DNA from: Nitrosopumilus ureiphilus
Lineage (GTDB): Archaea; Thermoproteota; Nitrososphaeria; Nitrososphaerales; Nitrosopumilaceae
Length of the DNA stretch: 64,000 nt
NCBI RefSeq assembly: GCF_013407185.1
Contig: NZ_CP026995.1
Coordinates: 124,001-188,000 of the forward strand
Reading direction: 5' to 3'
Shown: one piece after another, positions 36,067 through 45,156 of the stretch
How the letters are laid out: each line of letters opens with the position of its first letter
Numbering within the stretch: the stretch's first letter is position 1
Position numbers and translations under genes: made by a program
Notes under the pieces: model-generated
The model's input: only the letters and a program-made list of their open reading frames with translations
The model's database searches: none
What the model was told of the DNA's origin: nothing

Positions 36067-37292
36067 TTTAAAATTTTTACCTTGGGTATTAAAACAACAA
36101 ATTTTCCGCCCCACTCTTTGATAAAACTTGTTTGTTCAATAATTTCATCTTTCAAATTCCATGCAAGAATTACAATATAGTCGGGTCTTGTTTCTTTAAT
36201 TTTCTCTGGAAAATAAATTGGTATGTGAGTTCCAGGTAAAAATTTTCCTTGTTTATGAGGACTAATATCTACGATATAATCTATATCATTCTTGGTGATT
36301 TCACAAAAATTTAAAACTGTGTTTCCTTTTGCTGCTGCACCATAACAAACAATTTTTTTCTCTGCTTCTTTTGCTTTAATAAAAAATTCTTGTATTGATT
36401 TTTTTGATTTTTCAACGTTCTTTTGAAATTGTAAATATGTTGATATTTTTCTCAAACCAAAATTCTCTTCTTTCTTTAATAGATTTTTTACACTATCTTC
36501 AATCTTAATTTCATTATTCTGTGTTGATTTTAAAAATAATCTCAAAGAACCACCATGTACAGGAATTTCTTTTACATCAAAAATTTCTAAATTGTTTGAT
36601 TCAAAAATTTTTTTTAATGTAAATAATGAAAAATAAGAAAAATGTTCATGATATACCATATCAAATTCACATTTTTGAATTACGTCTAATAAATAAGCAG
36701 AAAATTGAATAACTATTACTCCATTTTCATGAATAATTTTTTTCATTCCTAAAACAAAATCATTTAGATTTGGAACATGTGGTAATACATTAAATGCTAA
36801 TAATAGATGTGCTTTCTTTCCAGCATCTACAATTTCTTGAGCTGTTTCAAAACTAAAGAATTTTACAACTGTGGGAATTCCATTATTTTCGGCAATTTTT
36901 GCGACGTTTGATGCTGGTTCTATTCCTAAGATAGGAATATGTTTATTCTTAAAATTCTTTAAAAGGTATCCATCATTACTTGCAATTTCTATTATCTGAT
37001 CTTTATCAGATAGATTGAATCTGTCAATCATTTCATCTGCAAATAATTTAACATGATCCAACCACGAAGTTGAATATGATGAAAAATATGCATAATCATT
37101 AAAAATGTTTTTTGCCTTTTCAAATTCTTCTACTTGTACCAAAAAACATTTTTCACATACAAATGCTTGTAAGGGAATTTTTTTTTCTACCTCATTCATC
37201 GTTTCTTTAGTTAAATATGAATTAGCTAGTGGTGTTTCTCCTAAATTAACAAATACATATTTTAGTGAGTTTTTACAAAATCTGCAATTCAT
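36063..37292 (-). CDS. Sugar C-methyltransferase with N-terminal zinc domain (second copy)
   Basis: About 409 residues from the ATG at 37292, which overlaps the RfbF-like stop as ATGA (an ATG at 37307 is also in frame). Same plan as the 7129-8367 protein: zinc domain (CRFC and CEKC), SAM domain with IIEIASNDGYLLKNF and LGIEPA, and C-terminal domain with CYGAAAKGN. Family enzymes methylate C3 or C5 of keto-sugar nucleotides. Position directly after RfbF suggests a CDP-sugar substrate and differs from the rhamnose-side paralogue. Confidence 0.83.
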   Translation of the reverse strand: MNCRFCKNSLKYVFVNLGETPLANSYLTKETMNEVEKKIPLQAFVCEKCFLVQVEEFEKAKNIFNDYAYFSSYSTSWLDHVKLFADEMIDRFNLSDKDQIIEIASNDGYLLKNFKNKHIPILGIEPASNVAKIAENNGIPTVVKFFSFETAQEIVDAGKKAHLLLAFNVLPHVPNLNDFVLGMKKIIHENGVIVIQFSAYLLDVIQKCEFDMVYHEHFSYFSLFTLKKIFESNNLEIFDVKEIPVHGGSLRLFLKSTQNNEIKIEDSVKNLLKKEENFGLRKISTYLQFQKNVEKSKKSIQEFFIKAKEAEKKIVCYGAAAKGNTVLNFCEITKNDIDYIVDISPHKQGKFLPGTHIPIYFPEKIKETRPDYIVILAWNLKDEIIEQTSFIKEWGGKFVVLIPKVKILK

Positions 37293-37993
37293 TTCCAATT
37301 TTTCCATTCCGCATTATCATTATTCCATAATTTTTCCAAAAAATTCCTATCACTGATTGTATCCATAGACTTGTAAAACCCCTTATGTTTAAATGCTGAA
37401 AATTGATTTTTAGATATTAATTGTTTCATGGGTTCTTTCTCCCAAACTGTAGAATCATCTTTTATCAATTCAAAAATTTGAGGTTCTAAAACAAAATATC
37501 CTGCATTGACCCATTCATTATTTTTTTCAGGTTTTTCTTCAAAACTGACCACCATATCGCGCTCTATTTTTAAAATCCCATATTTTTCTGGAGGGTGACA
37601 TGCAGTAACCGTTGCAAGTTTTCCCTTATCTTTATGAAATTTTATAATATTTGAAATATTTGCATTGTTTAAACTATCACCATAAGTAAAACAGAAAGTT
37701 TCATTTTTAATATATTTTTTGACTCTTTTTAATCTACCTCCTGTCATGGTATTCTTTCCTGTATCCAACACATTGACCTCCCAATCCTCATGTTTTTTTT
37801 TAAAATAATCTTTAATCACATTGCCCATATATCCTGAACAAATCACAAATTCATTAATTCCGTAAGCAGAATACCTTTTCATAATGTGCCAAAGTATTGG
37901 TTTTCCTCCAATTTCGATCATTGGTTTTGGTTTCAGGTGAGTTTCTTCGCTGATTCTAGTACCAAAACCACCCGCCAAAATAACTGCCTTCAT
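37289..37993 (-). CDS. Glucose-1-phosphate cytidylyltransferase-like (RfbF)
   Basis: 234 residues, near but slightly under the usual 255-260. AVILAGGFGTRISEETHLKP, KPMIEIGGKPILWHIMK and TYGDSL are RfbF signatures; MTGGRLKRVK lies in the CTP/sugar part. RfbF makes CDP-glucose, and no CDP-glucose dehydratase (RfbG) is recognised here. With hddA/gmhA/gmhB nearby and no HddC, it may instead activate heptose 1-phosphate. That alternative is an inference. Confidence 0.8.
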   Translation of the reverse strand: MKAVILAGGFGTRISEETHLKPKPMIEIGGKPILWHIMKRYSAYGINEFVICSGYMGNVIKDYFKKKHEDWEVNVLDTGKNTMTGGRLKRVKKYIKNETFCFTYGDSLNNANISNIIKFHKDKGKLATVTACHPPEKYGILKIERDMVVSFEEKPEKNNEWVNAGYFVLEPQIFELIKDDSTVWEKEPMKQLISKNQFSAFKHKGFYKSMDTISDRNFLEKLWNNDNAEWKNWK

Positions 37994-38081
37994 GAATTTC
38001 TTTTGTTTACATTAATTCTTAAAATGCTTTTCTTTTTGATTGACTTATACTTCATATGTAACTCATTAACATAGTTAAGAA

Positions 38082-39575
38082 ATGACTGATAAAATATTAT
38101 TTTGGATTAGTGGCGATTTGACTTCTTTTTGCACTGCTTACTATCTACAAAATAAAATTGACTCTGATTTTTTTGCAATAGTGGATTCTTATGAGAAACC
38201 AAAATCTTTTTTCAAAAATCAACAATTAGTGAAATTTCAAAAAACTTGGTTTTATCACGAATATTTTCAAAATATGAATAAATCTGATTTAAAATATCTT
38301 TCTGATTTTGAAAAAAAATATGAGATCAATTTGTGGAAATTGGCAATTAATGAAAGAATTTTTTATCGATTTAATCGAATCTATAAATTTTCTAGCAAAG
38401 AAATTCTTTTAATTCTTGAACGTGAATGTAAACTATTTAGTGAAATAATCAATACAGTAAAACCTGATTTTCTAATAATGAATGAACCTACTTTACATCA
38501 ACATGAATTACTTTATAGAATGTGTAAAAAAATTGGTACAAAAATTCTCCTTTTAAACCAAACCAACACTTCAAGATCTATGTTGTCTGAAAATTCTAGA
38601 AAAATCGATGATACTATTGAACTAAATAAACTTCCATCATGTAATAGAAGTTTTAATGAATTACGATCTTATAGAAAATCATTTAGTGCTTATAATTCTG
38701 TTAAAACTTATAGAGACAAATTCAAAATATCTAAATTTGAACTCTTAAAATCCACTATGTCCTTTCTTACTTCTAAAAACCTACATTTAAAAACTCATTT
38801 TACTCATCGTGGAAGAACAAAATTTCAAGTTATTAAAGACGAAATTACACTCAAAATCAAAAGAAAATATCGAAATTTCTTTATTAATCATAATTTAGAA
38901 ACAAATATAGAGTTTAATGAAAATTTTGTTTATTTTCCTTTAGCAGTTGATGAAGAAAGAAATCTCTTAATTGCTGCTCCTTTTTACACGAATCAAGTAG
39001 AAGTAATAAGACATATTGTAAAATCATTACCTATAGGATATACATTATATGTAAAAGAAAATCCTGCACAAAGCGTTAGATATTGGAGAAAGATTTCTGA
39101 GTACAAAGAAATAATGTCTATTCCAAATGTTCGTTTATTTCATCCAAATTTATCTGCTGAAGTGTTTTACAAAAATTGTTCACTTGTAATTACTATAGGT
39201 GGTTCATCGGGGTTGGATGCTGCTTTTTACGAAAAACCATCAATAGTTTTTACCAATCTAGGTTATTCTGTACTGCCTTCTGTATCCAAACTGAACTCTT
39301 TAGAAAATTTACATGAAATAATTTTGGAATCTTTACAAAAAACTGTTAACAGTGAAGATCTTGATAAATACATCACTTTACTTCATAATAATTCATTTGA
39401 TTTTGATCCTCTGGAATTTCAAAATAAATTTAATGAATATTTTTATCATGATGGTCATTATTTATCCGTAGAAATATCAGAATCAAAAATGAAGACCTTT
39501 TTAGATGAAAATCAAACCATTCTTGATAAATTATCATCTGAATATGTAAAAAAAATTAATTTGTTAAAAAATTAG
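38082..39575 (+). CDS. Capsule polysaccharide biosynthesis-type protein
   Basis: A 497-residue soluble protein. The second half has YVKENPAQSVRYWRKISEY and NCSLVITIGGSSGLDAAFYEKPSIVF, the pattern of capsule-synthesis glycosyltransferases with a GT-B-like fold and a nucleotide-binding Gly/Ser loop. The first half (QQLVKFQKTWFYHEY and Arg/Lys-rich stretches) is not recognised. Probably transfers a sugar from a nucleotide donor during polymer assembly. It stands alone between divergent genes and a decayed stretch. Not related in detail to the 5152-7041 protein except in the last domain. Confidence 0.6.
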   Translation: MTDKILFWISGDLTSFCTAYYLQNKIDSDFFAIVDSYEKPKSFFKNQQLVKFQKTWFYHEYFQNMNKSDLKYLSDFEKKYEINLWKLAINERIFYRFNRIYKFSSKEILLILERECKLFSEIINTVKPDFLIMNEPTLHQHELLYRMCKKIGTKILLLNQTNTSRSMLSENSRKIDDTIELNKLPSCNRSFNELRSYRKSFSAYNSVKTYRDKFKISKFELLKSTMSFLTSKNLHLKTHFTHRGRTKFQVIKDEITLKIKRKYRNFFINHNLETNIEFNENFVYFPLAVDEERNLLIAAPFYTNQVEVIRHIVKSLPIGYTLYVKENPAQSVRYWRKISEYKEIMSIPNVRLFHPNLSAEVFYKNCSLVITIGGSSGLDAAFYEKPSIVFTNLGYSVLPSVSKLNSLENLHEIILESLQKTVNSEDLDKYITLLHNNSFDFDPLEFQNKFNEYFYHDGHYLSVEISESKMKTFLDENQTILDKLSSEYVKKINLLKN

Positions 39576-39599
39576 ATTGTAATTAGGTTCTAAAAATCA

Positions 39600-39890
39600 T
39601 CAAAATTTAACAAACTTATAGATCATACAATGTCTACAGATCAAAATCTCAGAATACCTTGTGGTATACATGAAAAACAAATATCAGCGCATGATGCTGT
39701 GCTTTACACCGTATTATCATGCGCTAGATTCTCAAAAATATGCGTATTACATTTTATTTGTATACAAAATCAAAACGTAAATAATTCCATTAATGGTTGT
39801 ACGATCTTCTGCTTTTGGTCCTATCAGTACTGGTAGATCTTGAAAGGTGCTTCTGTATTGTTTCCCTCTGCTTATCTGATAATTCTTGAA
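39600..39890 (-). pseudogene. Decayed IS5-like transposase fragment
   Basis: Read on the minus strand, 39890-39770 gives a stretch containing FQDLPVLIGPKAEDRT and then TINGIIYVLI, the N-terminal domain typical of IS5-type transposases. Beyond that the frame is broken by stops and frameshifts. No inverted terminal repeats were identified. It sits in the 775-base gap 39576-40350, which also holds a hairpin and a cytidylyltransferase fragment. Confidence 0.55.
39686..39725. repeat. Perfect 10-bp inverted repeat (hairpin)
   Basis: AGCGCATGAT (39686-39695) and its exact reverse complement ATCATGCGCT (39716-39725) flank a 20-base loop. GC-rich arms stand out against the AT-rich context. It lies within the decayed transposase, so it may be a relic of the element or a terminator-like structure. 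Confidence 0.6.
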
Positions 39891-39932
39891 ATTATATAGA
39901 ATTGTTTTGTAAATAATTGTACTTGGATCAAG

Positions 39933-40166
39933 ATGATCGTAATTATTTTACAAAATAATCCGTTTTGGGTATGTGCAATCTACTTATTCAATTCAACTGA
40001 TAATGATCATAAAAATGAATTTAAGATGTTGTATTTGCCTCACTTAGAAAATTTTTCTTCATATCGTTTTACTATAGAGAGAATAGAAGACTATGAATTA
40101 GTCAAAATACTATCTAAAAAATCAATAAATCTCCAATATTACTTTCCAATATTGTTAAATTATTAG
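39933..40166 (+). pseudogene. C-terminal fragment of an SpsF-like cytidylyltransferase
   Basis: An open stretch of 77 codons contains LYLPHLENFSSYRFTIERIE and then DYELVKIL. This aligns by eye with the C-terminal part of the cytidylyltransferase at 977-1753 (FYLVNVENYEDLSKIRYTVD then RREDLKLI). The catalytic N-terminal half is absent, replaced by decayed IS-like sequence. Probably the truncated remains of a second nonulosonate gene. Confidence 0.5.
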
Positions 40167-40350
40167 AACAATCCACACAATTAAAAAATTTAATGAGAAT
40201 GTTCATTTCAATGAAAGTTAACTAAGATCAATAAAAAATACAAAAATTAAAGGATAATTACTATCTCCAATATTTACTGAAATTAATTATTATGTATGTG
40301 ATTTTTTTTAAAAATAATATTTTAGTCAATTTGTAATTAAATAAAATTTG

Positions 40351-41127
40351 TTAATAGTTTTCTGATATTTCCTTCTTGTAGTTTTCTGCCCATTTTTTAT
40401 CTATATTTTTTATAATTTTTAATAGTTCACCATTTTTATCTAGTAATTCTAAAATATCTAAATATGTATAATTTTTATCTAGTTTTCTAAACAACTGTTT
40501 TGCAAATTCCAAATCTTCAGGATAATCAATAGTTAATCTTAAATTTTTTGGAATTTTCAATTTGGTTATGTCTAAATTGAAAATCTTTTTCTTAATTGTG
40601 GAATTGCTTTCAAAAAATTCTTTGTAACCTGTTTCAAATTTTTCTGATTTTACTAACGAAGCAATTTTTTTAATACATGAAACACGAATTCCTGTGGGAA
40701 TGATTCCATGAATAAAATGATCATTCGCATCAAAAGTAGATGAACTACTGCCTATGATAAAATCATATTCATTTGATTTCATCTCTAAAATTATTTTATT
40801 TACCAAATCTGGTTCAGTAAATAATTTATCTCCTTCAACATCTATAATAATATCTGTATCAAATTCCCTTGCAGCATCTACAAATCTTTTTAAAATGTTT
40901 TTTTCATCTCCTCTAAAATATGTGATTTTTTTCATTTCTAAAAAATCTACTAATTCGTCATCAGATTTGTTATTAGTTGTACATACAATTATTTTGCGAA
41001 AATTCTTTACGTTTTTTAATCTATTTACAAGATGTTCGATAATTGATATCTCCCCAATTTTTTCAAGATGTTTTTTACGTAATCTTGTACTGTTTAGCCT
41101 AACTGGAATAAATATATCTACATTCAT
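40351..41127 (-). CDS. Cytidylyltransferase for a keto-deoxy sugar
   Basis: 258 residues with IFIPVRLNSTRLRKKHLEKI at the N-terminus and IDVEGDKLFTEPDLVNKII, the nucleotidyltransferase pattern of KdsB/CMP-sialate synthetases; NLRLTIDYPEDLEFAK closes the fold. It makes a CMP-activated keto-deoxy sugar. It shares the region with a KdsC-like phosphatase and NeuB-like synthase (43781-45134), suggesting it completes that pathway. It is followed on the same strand, across 39 bases, by an oxidoreductase gene. Confidence 0.78.
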   Translation of the reverse strand: MNVDIFIPVRLNSTRLRKKHLEKIGEISIIEHLVNRLKNVKNFRKIIVCTTNNKSDDELVDFLEMKKITYFRGDEKNILKRFVDAAREFDTDIIIDVEGDKLFTEPDLVNKIILEMKSNEYDFIIGSSSSTFDANDHFIHGIIPTGIRVSCIKKIASLVKSEKFETGYKEFFESNSTIKKKIFNLDITKLKIPKNLRLTIDYPEDLEFAKQLFRKLDKNYTYLDILELLDKNGELLKIIKNIDKKWAENYKKEISENY

Positions 41128-41166
41128 TAAAATCCCTCATTTTTCATATATATTTTAAAAACTAAT

Positions 41167-42171
41167 TCATTGAATTTCATTAATTTCTACATACCTTTTT
41201 TCTTGATGTGATATTCTTGCTGCCTCCATTACTCTAGCTTGATTAAGTAAATCCTTTTCAAAACTAAATGAGGAAGTATCTGGAACTCTTAATTCTCTTA
41301 CAAAAGAATCTATCATAAGCTCAAAATGATCAACCGGTTCAATAGACAGTTTTTTCTCAAAATCATTAGTTTTAATATTTAAACTGACTGGCATGTCAGG
41401 TGGGACATTATATGCTCTTGATAAATTTAGAAAACCCTTATTTCCCCATAGTGAATATACTGACTGATAAAAAAGATCGTATCCAAGAACACTTTGAGAA
41501 CTTCGTTCTTGAGTAAAATTCATCATAATTGATGCTTTTGTGTCAACTTGAAATTCTTTATCAAGTGAAAGTCTGCAAAAAATTCCTATAGGTTCTGACT
41601 CAAATAATATTCTTGAAGCACAAATTGGATAACACCCTGCATCATTTAGTATTCCTCCTCCAAGTGATTTATCATATCTGATATTATCTTTTTCAATTGG
41701 TGGAAATCCATACATTCCATAAAATGTAAACAATTTTCCCAAATCCCCTTTTTTGATGATCTCTCTAACTTTTTTATGTGATGGATGAAATCTGAACATA
41801 AAACCTTCCATTATCCTAACATTATTTTTGGTACATACATCAATCATTTTTTTTGCTGATGAATAAGATGTTGTAGATGATTTCTCACATAAAATATGTT
41901 TTCTAGCATTTGCTGCTTTTAGAACCCACTCTTCATGTGTTCCAATAGGAGTTGATATGTAAACAACATCAATACTTGGATCATTTAAAACATCTTCATA
42001 TGAGCCAAATTTTTTAACACCGAACTCTAAAGAATATTCTTTTGCCTTTCTTTCAGAAGTACTACCAATAAATTCTAAATTAGCATTTGTTGATTTTAAT
42101 ATGGCAGGAATTGTAGATGCTTTTGCTATGGTAGAGCAACCAATAATTCCTATCTTTATTTTATTATTCAT
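41167..42171 (-). CDS. Gfo/Idh/MocA family sugar oxidoreductase
   Basis: 334 residues: an N-terminal NAD(P)-binding domain starting KIGIIGCSTIAKASTIPAIL, followed by the middle motif ILCEKSSTT. In most relatives this is EKP, so the Pro is changed to Ser while the catalytic Lys remains. GGGILNDAGCYPICASRIL supplies the substrate site. Family members oxidise or reduce sugar hydroxyls at C3 or similar positions. It lies 18 bases from the SDR gene at 42190, in one run with the TIM-barrel isomerase. Specific sugar unknown. Confidence 0.82.
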   Translation of the reverse strand: MNNKIKIGIIGCSTIAKASTIPAILKSTNANLEFIGSTSERKAKEYSLEFGVKKFGSYEDVLNDPSIDVVYISTPIGTHEEWVLKAANARKHILCEKSSTTSYSSAKKMIDVCTKNNVRIMEGFMFRFHPSHKKVREIIKKGDLGKLFTFYGMYGFPPIEKDNIRYDKSLGGGILNDAGCYPICASRILFESEPIGIFCRLSLDKEFQVDTKASIMMNFTQERSSQSVLGYDLFYQSVYSLWGNKGFLNLSRAYNVPPDMPVSLNIKTNDFEKKLSIEPVDHFELMIDSFVRELRVPDTSSFSFEKDLLNQARVMEAARISHQEKRYVEINEIQ

Positions 42172-42189
42172 AAACGATTATGACATATG

Positions 42190-42870
42190 TTACCATGATG
42201 TCCATCCTCCATCAATGATAATTGTTGAGCCTGTCATATAAGATGAACCTGAATTACATAAGAATTCCACAAGTTCATTGAGTTCATTTTTTTTCATCAT
42301 ACGTTTCATAGGTGTCAAAGCTGAATATTTGCTCACAAAAATTTGATCCTGATCAAATTCTACTCCTCCTGGAGCTATTGCATTGACTCTGATGTTTGGT
42401 GCTAAATGTGTTGCAAGAAATTTGGTGAGATTTATCACTCCTGCTTTTGAAATACTATATGCAGGATGTTTGTGACCTCCATTATACAAATCTGGTCTTG
42501 CAGAAACAATTCCTGTAGTTGCAGAAAAATTAATGATTGAACCTTTTTTATTATTTCTAGCAAATTCTCTACATACAGAAAAAAGTGTAGTTAAATTAAC
42601 TTGTAGAAATCTATTGAACGATTCTAAAGTGACATCATAAAAAGTGCCTCTCTCTTTTCTTTCTTCAACATGATCATTTAATGCAAAACAATTTACCAAA
42701 CAATCTGCCTTGTTATCCATAAACCATTTTCTTACAAAACTCTCATTGTTTAGATCGTGGCCTAAAATCAAATCCAATTTTAGAATCTGATTTTTTTGTT
42801 CAAGATATCGAGAAATCTCAGTCCCTAATAATCCTTCAGAACCAGTTACAATAATTTTCAAGTTTTTCAT
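42190..42870 (-). CDS. Short-chain dehydrogenase/reductase
   Basis: 226 residues. IIVTGSEGLLGTEISRYL is the dinucleotide loop, NCFALNDH the middle motif, and NFSATTGIV...YSISKAGVINLTKFL carries Ser, Tyr and Lys of the catalytic set; TGSTIIIDGGW is the usual C-terminal end. It reduces or oxidises a sugar hydroxyl or ketone. It forms a three-gene run with the Gfo/Idh/MocA enzyme and the sugar isomerase, so it probably acts on the same precursor. Confidence 0.82.
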   Translation of the reverse strand: MKNLKIIVTGSEGLLGTEISRYLEQKNQILKLDLILGHDLNNESFVRKWFMDNKADCLVNCFALNDHVEERKERGTFYDVTLESFNRFLQVNLTTLFSVCREFARNNKKGSIINFSATTGIVSARPDLYNGGHKHPAYSISKAGVINLTKFLATHLAPNIRVNAIAPGGVEFDQDQIFVSKYSALTPMKRMMKKNELNELVEFLCNSGSSYMTGSTIIIDGGWTSW

Positions 42871-42884
42871 CCATCCCCATTTAA

Positions 42885-43727
42885 TTATTTGTAGTACTTA
42901 TTTAGATATCCTTTAACAAATTTTTGATATTCAATACATGTTTTTTCTGGTGAAAATATCTCCTCATCCTTTCTTGCTCCTTGAATAATCAGATCTCCAG
43001 AATATTGTATTTTTTCTAACGATTTAAAGAAAAGATCAAAATCAGTATCCCCTTTACCCAAAGGAACAGTATTTCCATGGATTTTTCGATCCTTTACATG
43101 AACATTTTTAATCCATTTTTTTAATATGGTTAATTCTTCTTCTGAATTATATCCTAACGAAGTACTATTACCTGAATCGTAATTTGCTAAAATTTTTGGA
43201 TGATTAATTTCTTGTAATAAATCTCGAAAATTATGAGGGGATAAATCTGTTTCTAAAACTATGTTGACACTTGTTTCATCTAATAAATAGATAATTTTTT
43301 CAATATTTTTCTTTAACTCAAATTTGTCATTATTATTCTTTAATGACGAAGAATCAACTAGAGGAATTTCAATTATTGAAATTCCTAATTTTTCAGATTG
43401 AATAATTATTTTTTTGAGAATTTCTATATTTTTAGAGATATTATTTTCCGATTCATAAAATAGCTTTCTTTTCATAAAATAGTCTGCACATATTGAATTA
43501 ATTTGAATATTTGATATTTTACATAATGATTTAATTTCTAAAACCCTGTCTGGATTGAGAATAGGATTTCCAAAATCATCAAAAATCCATTCAATTACCT
43601 CAAAACCACATTTCCATGCTTTTTTAAATTCTTGTTTCCATGTATTAAAAGGAAATGCTTGAATTTTTCCTTTGTCTGATTTTGATAATCTGCCTTGCAT
43701 AATACCAATTTTTGGTTTTTTAGTCAA
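42885..43727 (-). CDS. Sugar phosphate isomerase/epimerase (TIM barrel)
   Basis: 280 residues of the xylose-isomerase-like TIM-barrel family: KIGIMQGRLSKS, NSICADYF, IIEIPLVDSS, LETDLSP and NVHVKDRKIHGNTVPLGKGD. The metal-binding Glu, His and Asp residues of the family can be placed in these segments. TTG start. It probably isomerises a phosphorylated sugar or aldo/keto precursor for the NeuB-like synthase encoded divergently at 44304. No close functional match can be named. Confidence 0.72.
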   Translation of the reverse strand: MTKKPKIGIMQGRLSKSDKGKIQAFPFNTWKQEFKKAWKCGFEVIEWIFDDFGNPILNPDRVLEIKSLCKISNIQINSICADYFMKRKLFYESENNISKNIEILKKIIIQSEKLGISIIEIPLVDSSSLKNNNDKFELKKNIEKIIYLLDETSVNIVLETDLSPHNFRDLLQEINHPKILANYDSGNSTSLGYNSEEELTILKKWIKNVHVKDRKIHGNTVPLGKGDTDFDLFFKSLEKIQYSGDLIIQGARKDEEIFSPEKTCIEYQKFVKGYLNKYYK

Positions 43728-43780
43728 TGTTATGAATATTAAATAAATAATAATATTAATTTTGAACCTTTTTTGTATAA

Positions 43781-44299
43781 TTGAATCATTTAATAATTAA
43801 AAAAATCAAGAAAATTCGAATACTTTTGACTGATGTTGATTGTGTTTTAACTGATTGTGGAATGTATTACGATAAAACAGGAGATGTTATGAAAAAATTT
43901 CATACACGAGATGGAATGGGAGTTACTTTGCTTAGAAAGAATATGATCCCCACCATCATTGTAACTAAAGAAAAAACAGTAATGGTTAGAAAATGGGCAA
44001 AAAACATGAAAATTTTTCGAATATTTGATGGAATACAAGACAAAGAACAAATTTTAATAAAAATATGTAATACTTTGAATGTAAAACCTGAACAAATAGC
44101 ATACATTGGAGATGATATCAATGATATTGGATTATTAAATAAAGTTGGTTTTTCAACAGTACCAAAAAATGCTATTGACGAAGCAAAAAAAATTGCAAAC
44201 TATGTCTGTAAAACTGAAGGTGGTCATGGAGTATTACGAGAAGTTGCTGATTTAATTCTAACAACACAAGGATTAAATGTAAATTTCACAAAAAAATAA
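43781..44299 (+). CDS. KdsC-like HAD phosphatase for a keto-deoxy sugar phosphate
   Basis: 172 residues, the KdsC size. ILLTDVDCVLTDCGMYYDKT contains the Asp nucleophile and acid (DVD), KKFHTRDGMGVTLLRK is a KdsC hallmark, and YIGDDINDIGLLNKVGF is the last acidic motif. KdsC relatives dephosphorylate KDO-8-P, Kdn-9-P or sialate-9-P. It starts at a TTG and precedes the NeuB-like gene by four bases, so the synthase product here is probably phosphorylated and is cleaved by this enzyme. Confidence 0.85.
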   Translation: MNHLIIKKIKKIRILLTDVDCVLTDCGMYYDKTGDVMKKFHTRDGMGVTLLRKNMIPTIIVTKEKTVMVRKWAKNMKIFRIFDGIQDKEQILIKICNTLNVKPEQIAYIGDDINDIGLLNKVGFSTVPKNAIDEAKKIANYVCKTEGGHGVLREVADLILTTQGLNVNFTKK

Positions 44300-44303
44300 T
44301 TAC

Positions 44304-45134
44304 ATGGTTTTCATTACTGCTGAAATAGGAATTAATCACAATGGAAATCTGAGTATAGCAAAACAACTAATTGATATAGCAAAGCAATGTGGATGTGATG
44401 CTGTAAAATTTCAAAAAAGAACCGTAGAAAAAGTATATTCAAAAGAAACTTTAGATGCTCCAAGAGAAAGTCCTTGGGGTACAACTACACGAGAACAAAA
44501 ATATGGATTGGAATTTGGAAAAGATGAATATGATGAAATTGATAAATATTGTTTTCTAAATGATATTGAATGGTACGCATCTTCATGGGATGTAGATAGT
44601 CAAAAATTTTTACGACAATATGATCTTAAACATAATAAAGTTGCATCCGCTATGTTGACTAATCATGAACTATTACATGTAATAGCTGAAGAAAAAAAAG
44701 ATACATTCATTTCTACTGGTATGAGTACTATTGATGAAATAGAATCAGCTGTAAAAATTTTTCAAAAATATGATTGTCCATTTGAATTACAACATAGCAA
44801 TAGTTCATATCCAATGAAAATAGAAGAAGCAAATCTCAAGTGTATTGAAACATTAAAACAAAAATTTAATTGTAATGTAGGGTATAGTGGACATGAAGAT
44901 AGTGCATATCTTGTTTGTCTTGTTGCAACCACGTTAGGGGCCACTTCTATTGAAAGACATATCACATTATCTCGATCAATGTATGGAAGCGATCAATCTG
45001 CGTCATTAGAACTAGCAGGTTTGAAGAGAATGGTTAGAGATGTGAGATCAGTAGATAAAATTTTAGGTGATGGGGTTAAAAAAGTATGGGACTCGGAAGT
45101 TTCTGCAATGAAAAAATTACGAGTATATTCATAA
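44304..45134 (+). CDS. NeuB-family keto-deoxy sugar acid synthase, without SAF domain
   Basis: 276 residues. FITAEIGINHNGNLSIAK, DAVKFQKRTVEKVYSK, QHSNSSYP, VGYSGHEDS and SIERHITLSRS are NeuB hallmarks for PEP binding and metal coordination. Most NeuB enzymes carry a C-terminal SAF domain; this one ends shortly after the barrel. It follows the KdsC-like phosphatase by four bases. With the cytidylyltransferase at 40351 it gives synthase, phosphatase and activation steps, as in Kdn or 9-phosphate sialic acid routes. The acceptor sugar is unknown. Confidence 0.83.
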   Translation: MVFITAEIGINHNGNLSIAKQLIDIAKQCGCDAVKFQKRTVEKVYSKETLDAPRESPWGTTTREQKYGLEFGKDEYDEIDKYCFLNDIEWYASSWDVDSQKFLRQYDLKHNKVASAMLTNHELLHVIAEEKKDTFISTGMSTIDEIESAVKIFQKYDCPFELQHSNSSYPMKIEEANLKCIETLKQKFNCNVGYSGHEDSAYLVCLVATTLGATSIERHITLSRSMYGSDQSASLELAGLKRMVRDVRSVDKILGDGVKKVWDSEVSAMKKLRVYS

Positions 45135-45156
45135 TCAAAAATTTTTAACCTAAAAA

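Noticed and set aside
35515-36114. Longer start of the RmlC-like gene at 36114
   Set aside because: It would overlap the upstream methyltransferase by about 50 bases and add 16 residues that do not match the family; ATG 36066 overlaps its stop as ATGA.
40754-41158. Plus-strand frame of 134 codons over the second cytidylyltransferase
   Set aside because: Antisense shadow; the minus-strand frame has clear nucleotidyltransferase motifs.
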